DNA of 64,000 nt from Melieria omissa. Taxonomy: Eukaryota; Arthropoda; Insecta; Diptera; Ulidiidae. The DNA lies in assembly GCA_963971225.1 (NCBI GenBank), contig CAXARI010000037.1, positions 1 to 64,000 of the forward strand, read 5' to 3'. Below the pieces are notes generated by a model. It saw only the letters and a list, made by a program, of their open reading frames with translations, ran no database searches and was not told the DNA's origin. A program made the translations under genes and the position numbers. This document shows, piece after piece, positions 56,561 through 64,000 of this stretch. Every line of letters starts with the position of its first letter. Positions within the stretch are counted from its first letter, which is position 1.

Positions 56561-58784
56561 CTTGAACCACTACGCGGCTGCACAAGACTTGCTGTGGCAG
56601 AGCCAGGTGGAGCTGAGAGCAGACGTTGCCGTACTGGCGGAGCCGTACGTTGCGATAGATTCGTACAACTACACGTCGGATCAATCACATAAGGCCGCTA
56701 TCTGGATCCTGGACGACAAAACCCCACAGGCCAGTCCGAAAGTGGCAAACCAGGGATTTACATGGGTGCGAATCGAAGGGCTCTACATAGTTAGCTGCTA
56801 CGCACAACCGAGCATGCCAATAGATGAGTTTCAACAGATGATGGGAAAAATGGTAACGGAATTGCGAGGTAAGCGTCCCGTTATTGTTGCAGGTGATTAT
56901 AATGCCTGGTCGATGACATGGGGAAGTAGCCGCACTAACCAAAGAGGAAGGATAGTTGAGGAGGCATTTGCTACAATGGATCTAGTTTTGCTAAACGAGC
57001 CTGGGCGCTACACGTTTGACACTGGCAGTAGGCGATCGATTATTGATCTGGCCCACGCAGACAGAGCTACGCAAACCGCGTAAGGTGGCAAATCGCGGGA
57101 ATGTGCACCCACAGCGATCATAATGCCATTATGATCGATGTGGACCAAGGACAAAGGCATCCAACGTGTTTGCAGAAGGTCCAGCGGGTCTCGTGGAAGA
57201 CGAGCGCATTTGATGTGGAGGCATTCCATTCCACAACGGAGATACAGCAACAACCAAAGCCATGCAAGTGGCCAAGCAACTAGAAAATGCGTGTGACGCG
57301 GCAATGCCAAGGCGAAATGCCACAATTAACAGACCTCCCGCATACTGGTGGACGGATGAAATTGCGCAGTTGCGTAGAGCTTGCATAAAATCACGAAGAA
57401 AGGCTCAAAGGGCGAAGGGCAGACCAAATTTTAGGAACCTGCATTCTTACTTTAGAGGAAACAGGTTAGCGCTCAAAAAAGCAATAACAGCCAGCAAAAA
57501 TCGCTGTTTTAAGGAACTCCGTGACAGCGCTGACGCAAATCCGTGGGGACAGGCTTATAAAACTGTTATGAAGAAAGTGAAGGGGCCAAGAGCTCCACAA
57601 CCCACATGCCCAGATCTATTAGAGAAGGTGGTGAGCGAACTTTTTCCCTGACAAGAAGGCATGGGCCAACTCAATCTAGACAAAATGAACGAAGTAGCGC
57701 CAGAAGAGGTGTTAGCCACGCTTTCGAGAATTAGCGATGGAAAAGCACCCGGCCCGGACGGGGTGCCAAACGCAGCGCTCAAGTCCGCCGTGCGCACAAG
57801 ACCCGATGTCGCGTGCATCAAGGAAGGGACCTTCCCAAAACGTTGGAAGCGACAGCGCCTGGTACTGTTACTGAAACCTGGCAAGTCACCGGATGAATCG
57901 TCGGCTTACAGACCATTATGTCTTTTAGACACGGTAGGAAAAATATTTGAGCGCATCATATGCGCCCGCCTTCAAGAGTACCTGGTAGGAAAGGAAGGGC
58001 TCTCCAATCAACAGTTCGGCTTTAGGCGACGGCGGTCTACGGTTGATGCCATACGCACGGTGGTAGGCATAGCCCGCGAAGCAACGAGAGGAACGGGTGG
58101 ACCATCCGGCACCATGAAATACTGCGCTGTCGTCACCTTGGACATTCGAAATGCGTTCAATTCAGCCAACTTGGCTTTAAAGAACTTTGGCGTCCCAGCA
58201 TACTTGCTGCGAGTGATTCGCAGCTACTTTTACGAGAGGCTACTCGAGTACGACACGGAGGATGGGCCGAAAAAGTATGCGGTATCTGGTGGCGTCCCAC
58301 AGGGCTCTGTTCTGGGTCCAACCCTTTCGAACGCAATGTATGACGGCGTCCTCAGATTGGATCTCCCCACAAACAATACATTAGTCGGGTATGCGGACGA
58401 CATTGCGCTAGTAGCAGTAGGCAAGCAGATACTGGACGTTGAGCTAATTTGTAATGACGCAGTATCCAGAATTCAGCGCTGGCTAAACAATGCAGAGCTT
58501 GACTTGGCCGCCCAAAAAACGGAGGAAGTACTGGTGAGCGCGAGAAGAAGAAGAGAACAAATGGTGGTGAATGTTGGAGGCCACGACATACGATCCAATC
58601 CCGCTATCAAATACCTAGGAGTACTGATAGATTCACGATTAACTTTCAAGGAGCACCTAACATCAGTCGGTACAAAGGCGGCAGCAGTAAACGGGGCGCT
58701 CTTCCGCATACTCCCCAACATAGGGGGACCGCAAGGAGCCAGGAGGAGACTGCTCTCCACAGTCACGGATTCTATTGTCTTTTA
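56540..58784 (+). pseudogene. R1-clade ORF2: endonuclease and reverse transcriptase
   Basis: An APE endonuclease begins MRIIQINLNHYAAAQDLL near 56541, with VLAEPYV, GDYNAWSMTWG near 56894 and SDHNAIMIDV near 57114 (after a frameshift). Reverse transcriptase has DGKAPGPDGVPN near 57740, YRPLCLLDTVGKIFERI near 57907, QFGFRRRRSTVDAI near 58014, VTLDIRNAFNSA near 58135, GGVPQGSVLGPTLSNAMYD near 58285 and GYADDIAL near 58388. A short deletion follows NSA, where a few usual residues are missing. The frame stops at 58785, so the thumb and C-terminal zinc region are lost. Confidence 0.88.
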
Positions 58785-58968
58785 ACCCATTTCCTTCCTC
58801 TGTTGCGTATTCGCAACGTTACTATTTAAAAAATTCGTATGTGCAGTGTGTGTGAGGTATTGCGATACATTTTTTTTTGTTCGGAAGGTATATCCTTAGC
58901 CTTTCTTCCCCTCCATGTCTCAACCACCTACAAAACACACACTGATACACACACTTGTATATGTAGAC
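58785..58968. other. Spacer between R1 element and TIR element
   Basis: Starts TTTTAACCCATTTCC at the R1 break. No coding sequence. It may be the edge of another insertion, but I see no matching right end. Confidence 0.5.
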
Positions 58969-58970
58969 TA

Positions 58971-60690
58971 GGGTGGCTCTTATTTTTCAAGTTTAATTTT
59001 TTGTTGGTGCTACCCCTCAAATTAGATCCTTTATATGAAAAAATGAGCGAAATCAAATTTTAAGTCGCGCTTACATTCGAAGTGAACACCTTCGGTCGCA
59101 CAATGTCACCGTAACCGTACGGGGCAGTGCCTCACTAGCTGTACGCGAAGTGATGATATATTGGGGAAAAAGCACGAATTCCGACGCAAGAGTTAACGAA
59201 ATGTATACCAAGGTTAGAAGCTCTGTATCAACAATGGAGGCCACTTCAAAAGCATGCTTTAAGATCGTCGGTGGTTAAAAAGAAAAGAAACAAATTTCGG
59301 TGACAAACTTGATTTCCATTGAAGAAGATAAGCAGTTCTTAACCAATCAGCGGTTGAAAGAACGGCCTGGGTTTATTTATGGAATTGATTACCAGCTAAT
59401 TGCGAAAGAGAGACAAGTTTCTGAGCGAAAAATACGAGAGGAGAAGAGAAAAGAACGAAGCGATAATGAAATTGAACAACTGAGTAAGTATCAATTGTGT
59501 TTGGAAGTTCCGTGAGTCTCAAAAGATTTATCTCCACCAGCCAAAAAAAAGAGGGCGTCAAACAATAATGACTCCTAAGCTTGCAGCTGCTTTGGATAGG
59601 TGCAAGATCAGTGATAGGAATGAAGTTCATATTCTGATAGCTACTATTGAGGCTCTTGATCATGATGTTGAGAGTTTTGCAGTAAAAAAAAAGACCTCTT
59701 GTATTTACTTTGCCGGCATCACATTTACGAAATAATTTTAAAAGCCGTTTTTGAGGAAAATATGGGAAAAACTACGGGCCCAACTGTACCAATCTTAAAA
59801 AAGTTCCAAAATGCTTGGCCTGAAGTAAATGTAATTAATTTTATAACCAGAGTCGAGCATAAGAAGGTCAAGGAGCATTTAGATCCAGTCGATGTTTCTC
59901 GAATTCTTGAAATTATACGAGACACTTTGGAAGAAAAACAGCTGAGAGAGGATTTTAGAGAATTTTTAGAATTGGCTGCTATTTATCTTGGCGAAACACC
60001 ATCTTGCGGTGTTCCAGGAGCTATCCATCATGCAAGGTGAATGGCAAAAGCTATTTATTGCTTGAAAATATTCATGTTTCGCGATGAATTTAAATTATTA
60101 CCGCATGAAGAAAACGCTATGTGTTATATTTGCATTTTTGTAATTAGTATATATGTCGAAGCGTGGTTTCGTGCACCTTCTACAGCCAAAGCACCATACT
60201 TGGATTACAGTGTTCTTTCACAAATAGTTAATTGATCAAGATATTTCGCTTTACAAAGAAAAAAAAAAATTCATTGTAAATATTTTCTTACCAAATGTAT
60301 AGCATTATTTTTCAAGTAAACTGAATTGAATTAAAGTAAAAGTCATATAGAATTATATAAGCTAATACAAGTATATATGTATATGTTTATATAATATACC
60401 CATATAGATAATAATTTATTAGTGCAATTCATACATAATTTAATATAATTTAACACTAAAACTGTTTGTTAATTACTTATCTACTCTATAAAAATTTACG
60501 AAAAAATTAATTTATTTGTAATGTAATTTTTGGTTTATTTTGCACTTTCAAGGGCCCGGGGGCACACCTTTCCCTTATCTGATTGGCACTAAATTTCACA
60601 GAGCTCTTTTTTTATAGAATAGAATCAAACTGAAGGGTAGCTCACAAAAAATTTTTGGAATTTTCCAAAAATGTTAAATAAGAGCCACCC
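58971..60690 (+). mobile_element. Unclassified DNA transposon with 15-bp TIRs GGGTGGCTCTTATTT
   Basis: Left end GGGTGGCTCTTATTT at 58971-58985 and its exact complement at 60676-60690. Both are preceded or followed by TA (58969-58970 and 60691-60692), so the target duplication may be TA. The interior has a broken reading frame for a His/Cys-containing protein (59170-60234) with no motif that I can assign to a known transposase superfamily. Confidence 0.7.
59130..60234 (+). pseudogene. Broken ORF of the unclassified transposon
   Basis: Pieces: a charged N-terminal part (59300-59515; ERQVSERKIREEKRKERS), then CRHHIYEIILKAVFEENMG near 59708, a helical middle (LDPVDVSRILEIIRDTLEE), PGAIHHAR near 60018 directly followed by MAKAIYCLKIFMFRDEF, and AWFRAPSTAKAPYLDYSVL to the stop near 60234. 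I do not recognise the family. The CRHH and HHAR..MAKAIY pattern looks conserved, not random, and suggests a transposase or a repeat-encoded protein. Two or more frame breaks. Confidence 0.6.
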
Positions 60691-60692
60691 TA

Positions 60693-60880
60693 ATGTACCA
60701 CATGTTTTTCAGACAAATTTTGAATCGCACACTAAAAATTGTCAAACGTTAATTCTTTTTTTGGTCGACATGAAAATACGTTCACATAAAGGCAAGGAAA
60801 AATTGTAGTTGGTTTGTGAATTATCTGGGTGTCATTATGCGTGTTCTATAGGGGTTTCCAACAAGAGGTGTTATTTTGAA
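60693..60880. other. Spacer and 3' UTR region
   Basis: No coding sequence. The part closest to 60881 is probably the 3' UTR of the next minus-strand non-LTR element (RT-containing, 60881-62067). Confidence 0.5.
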
Positions 60881-62067
60881 TCACCCGGTATTTCGGTAGC
60901 CGTCACTTTTGAAGCTTTTATTCTTTGACATTTGACAAGTAGAAACTACTCTTCTTCTTAACTGGCCATAACAACCCGTTATCGGGTTACGGCCTGCCGC
61001 AAAACTTCTCTCCAGGCGCCTCTGCTTCGCGCGCGCCTTCTCCAGTTGGTCACACCAAGAGATACCACTTGGTCCTTCCACTTGGTCCTTCCACCGGAGA
61101 CACGGCCTCCCTCTTCGCCGTCGACCTCCAACCATCGCATCGAATACCTTTTCCGCCGGAGCTTCGTCGTCCATGCGGCAGACATGACCGAGCCAGCGTA
61201 GCCGCTGGATGTTAATTCGCTGCGCTACGTCCATGTCCTTATACAGCTCATACAGCTCGTTATTGGTTCGTATACGATAGTCGTCACCAACCCGAACAGG
61301 GCCGAAGATTTTGCGAAGCACCTTCCTCTCGAACACTCCAAGGGCCGCTATGCCGTTTCGTGTCATTGTCCATGCTTCAGCGCCATAGAGGAGCACGGGC
61401 AAGATAAGCGTCCTATAGAGTGAAAGTTTTGTCGGTCGAGAGAGGTCTCTACTTCTCAATTGCCTACCGAGACCGTAGTAGCACCTGTTGGCAAGAGTTA
61501 TCCTTCGCTTTATCTCCAGACTGACATCATTGCTGCTGTTGATGGCGGTGCCAAGGTAGACGAATTCCTTGACAACTTCAAAAGCATACCTGTCGGCCTC
61601 GACGTGAGACCCTAGCCGCTGCGAGTCCCTGCGTGTAGACAGCATATACTTCGTCTTGCCCTCATTTACCACCAGACCCATTTTGGCAGATTCTCTTTCG
61701 ATAGCCGCAAAGGCAGCGGTGACATCTCGCTTGTTACGTCCGATGACATCAATATCATCAGCGTAAGCAAGGAGCTGGACACTTTTGTTGAAAATTGTGC
61801 CATTACGATGTACACCGGCCTTGCGCAGAACACTCTCCATGGTGAAGTTGAAGAGGTCGCAGGACAAAGGATCGCCCTGTCTGAAACCTCGAACGGTATC
61901 AAAGGGGTCGGAGAGGTCACTTCCAACCTTGACGGAGCTGCGCGTATTGCTCAACGTCGCTCTGCAAAGCCTTACGAGCTTTGCAGGGATACCAAGTTCA
62001 GACAATGCGGCATATAGGTGATCCCTTATCGGGCTATCGAATGCTGCCTTGTAATCGATGAAGAGAT
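60881..62067 (-). pseudogene. Non-LTR retrotransposon, reverse transcriptase C-terminal half, 5' truncated
   Basis: An open frame from about 62065 to 60881 with no true start: it begins inside a reverse transcriptase (LFIDYKAAFDS) and continues LSELGIPAKLVRLC, VRGFRQGDPLSCDLFNF, LLAYADDIDVIG, NEGKTKYML and the C-terminal region (KEFVYLGTAI, LYRTLILPVLLYGAEAWT, LRWLGHVCRMDD, RRRRGRPCLRWKDQV). The domain order and GHVCRM/RGRP.LRW motifs are those of a widespread insect non-LTR group; I cannot name the clade safely. The upstream half has been cut by the element starting at 62068. Confidence 0.85.
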
Positions 62068-64000
62068 GGTTAGGTTAGGTAGGGAAGGGTGTGTGCGGCA
62101 GGACCGCACTTCCACTCGGAGGCCACAATGGCCCATTGTGAATCCCTTCTTATGGTGTTCTGGAGCCAACCAATAGTCTCAGTCAAGGGGAAACCAGTTC
62201 GACCTCTTAATGAAGGAGAGCAGATTCGAGATTTCGACTTTCGCTGCGCAAGCCAGGTCTGTCAGGAACCTTGACCCCAAGGTGCGGAGTCGGCGTTCCT
62301 GCAGAGCCGGGCAGTGGCACAGGAAGTGTTGTATCGTTTCTACTTCTTCTTCATCTCCACAGCTACGGCAGACATCACCGGACGAGAGGCGCCATTTGGT
62401 AAGCATAGATCCAATAGCGCAGTGTCCGGTGATGACTCCAACGAGCTGTCGAATAGAGGTACGACTCAGGGATAGTACGAATCGTGTTTTCGTCAAAGAG
62501 AGGGAGGGCCACAGTGCCCGGCAGGTGCCGCAGTCGGTCCTGGTACGCCATGACGACTCAATTTCCTTTTTGGTCAACCTGTCAATATACATGTACAGGG
62601 CAGATATCGGAGGAAACACAGAGGTATCCACTTCGGTGGCAGACAAAGCCACCCCTTTTCTTGCCATCTCGTCCGCTGCTTCGTTCCCTGCCACTCCTGA
62701 GTGGCCCGGAACCCAACAGAGAGTGACCTGGTGGTGCCCAATGCCTTGAAGTGCGGTGCGACACCTCTGCACTACCTTTGATTTCACAACAACTGATTCC
62801 AGCGCCCTAAGCGCCGCCTGACTATCCACGAAAATTGTGACATCTGTGGGTGGTAACCCACTGTCACGGATAAGTTCGGCAGCCTTCCAAATTGCATAGA
62901 TCTCTGCTTGGAAAATACTGCAGAGGTCCGGCAGTCTGAATGACATGCGTGTCTGCAGTACAACCGGAGTAGAGACCAGCTCCAGTACCTTCCTCCATTT
63001 TGGAGCCGTCGGTGAAAACGGTGATAGAAGCGTCTCTCATCGCACCTGTCACCTCCCATTCCTCCCTTGTGGGATATGAGGCTAGTGCTCGCGTGTCGAA
63101 ATCCAGGTATGGGATCAGATAGTCCGTGCAGGAATCCACCTGATAACCGATATCCGGCTTCGCGAAAGACTTTAGAATTCCAGAGTGCCCATAAGCGTGT
63201 TGCCTCCACAAGTTGGCTTCCCTCAATCTGAGAGCGCCTTTAGCAGCGCAACACTTAATGAACTGCTCAATCGGGTGGAGGTGCAAGATCACCTCCAGCC
63301 CGGCCTTGGGGGTGCTTTTGACAGTGCCTGCTATTCCCATAGCCGCTAGTCTCTGCACCTTCGTCAGTTTCGTTACCACGGTCTTGGTGCCCGTAGCCGG
63401 CCACCAGACAATGGCTCCGTAACTTAGGATCGGCCGTAGAATCGCAGTGTACATCCAATGAACGATAGTCGGCTGCAATCCCCACTTTTTCCCGAAATTC
63501 CTTTTACAAATGTAAAAAGCATTCAGGCTCTTTTTCACCCGCTCTTCCACATTGCGCCCCCAAGAGAGCTTGGAGTCAAGTATGGTGCCAAGGTATTTAG
63601 CCTCGGGTGATAGGGTGAGAGTAGTGCCGCCAAGTTTAGGCAGCTCAAACTTCGGTATTTTGTATTTCCGGGTGAACAGTACCAAAACAGTCTTAGAGGG
63701 ATTAACCCCTAGACCGTTAAGCTCTGCCCACCTGGAAAGTTCCTTTAGAGCAGACTCCATGAGATCACTGATTGTGGACAGGAATCTTCCAGGGATCAGG
63801 ATAGTGACGTCGTCTGCATATGCTACTACTCGTAGCCTCCTGGTTTCGAAGATCTCGAGGATGCTATTTACTACAAGGAGCCACAGCAGAGGCGAAAGAA
63901 CACCTCCTTGTGGTGTGCCCCTTGTAGTAAGTTTCCTCACTGAGCACAGGCCTAGGTTAGAGTGGACCCTTCTGCTACTGAGCATGTCACTGGTCCACTT
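62068..64000 (-). mobile_element. LOA-like non-LTR retrotransposon, 3' part (continues past the window)
   Basis: Minus-strand element with reverse transcriptase, RNase H and a C-terminal CCHC motif, and a 3' tail of CCTAACCTAACC (plus strand GGTTAGGTTAGG at 62068). Its 3' end lies inside the preceding non-LTR element. The RGTPQGGVLSPLLW motif and presence of RNase H suggest the LOA clade. The 5' end is outside the window. Confidence 0.82.
62179..64000 (-). pseudogene. LOA-like ORF2: reverse transcriptase and RNase H, one frameshift
   Basis: The frame enters from beyond 64000. Reverse transcriptase: RGTPQGGVLSPLLWLL near 63920, VVAYADDVTIL near 63830, AKYLGTILDSKLSW near 63590, then a C-terminal region (LRPILSYGAIVWW near 63440). 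RNase H: TVFTDGSKMEEGTGAG near 63020; after a frameshift near 62950 it continues AEIYAIWKAAEL, FVDSQAALRAL, HSGVAGNEAADEMA, so all four acidic catalytic residues are visible. A C-terminal zinc-like motif (CRSCGDEEEVETIQHFLCHC) precedes the stop at 62179. The RNase H would degrade RNA during second-strand synthesis. Confidence 0.87.

Larger units (their letters stand above)
54836..58784 (+). mobile_element. R1-clade non-LTR retrotransposon, 3' truncated
   Basis: A GC-richer block follows the (GATA)n tract directly: a 5' UTR of about 0.8 kb (54836-55609), ORF1 with three zinc knuckles (to about 56560), and ORF2 with endonuclease and reverse transcriptase, cut off at 58784. INLNHYAAAQDLL at the ORF2 start and the zinc-knuckle arrangement are R1-clade features. 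It is decayed by several frameshifts. The 3' end is missing, replaced by unrelated sequence starting TTTTAACCC. Confidence 0.9.

Overview
The window is repeat-dense insect DNA, and I see no host protein-coding gene anywhere in it. Fragments of many metazoan transposable-element families and several retrotransposon primer-binding sites (matching insect tRNA-Trp, tRNA-Leu and tRNA-Ser ends) point to an insect, most likely a fly. The mix of Mos1-type mariner, 297-like, BEL, mdg3-like, R1, CR1-like and probable LOA elements fits a dipteran. A tephritid or Drosophila-like genome is plausible but not provable from this window. The setting looks like pericentromeric or other heterochromatin.

Layout. 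1-17356 is a pure A/T pentanucleotide satellite (TTAAA)n. The first half is broken by frequent 1-base indels and the second half is almost perfect. From 17357 onward the DNA is a pile of nested mobile elements. In order these are: a 297-like Ty3/gypsy fragment (18646-22582, minus strand) split by a hAT transposon (18903-21662); an internally deleted BEL/Pao element with one LTR (22583-25312, minus); a CR1-like non-LTR element (25313-36377, plus) carrying a complete mdg3-like Ty3/gypsy retrotransposon (25782-30903) and a tRNA-type SINE (33270-35442) that itself holds a foldback element (33568-35409); and a second CR1-like element, 5' part only (36378-38720, minus). These are followed by a deleted piggyBac element (38725-41128) with a mariner inside (39433-40375), a second mariner remnant (41136-41877), and a large decayed Ty3/gypsy element with a SAP-domain gag (about 41935-50314, minus) interrupted by a third CR1/Jockey-group element (about 43757-46350, minus).

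Downstream of these lie a diverged tandem repeat resembling a Helitron/DINE terminus (about 50400-51460), a solo LTR of the SAP-gag family or a relative (52044-52491), a Tc1-like remnant (53439-54397), a 231-bp (GATA)n microsatellite, an R1-clade retrotransposon that starts exactly at the microsatellite edge (54836-58784), an unclassified DNA transposon with 15-bp inverted repeats (58971-60690), a 5'-truncated non-LTR element (60881-62067, minus) and the 3' part of a probable LOA-clade element with RNase H (62068-64000, minus, running out of the window).

Only one element looks potentially functional: the mdg3-like retrotransposon at 25782-30903. Its two 193-bp LTRs are identical as I read them, it has a 4-bp target duplication and a single uninterrupted gag-pol frame of 1558 codons. 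Everything else is truncated, frameshifted, internally deleted or a solo LTR. The most rewarding observations are the two-regime satellite, this young element with its unusual protease motif and reading frame ending inside the 3' LTR, the R1/GATA junction, the SAP-plus-heptad gag, and the unclassified TIR element.
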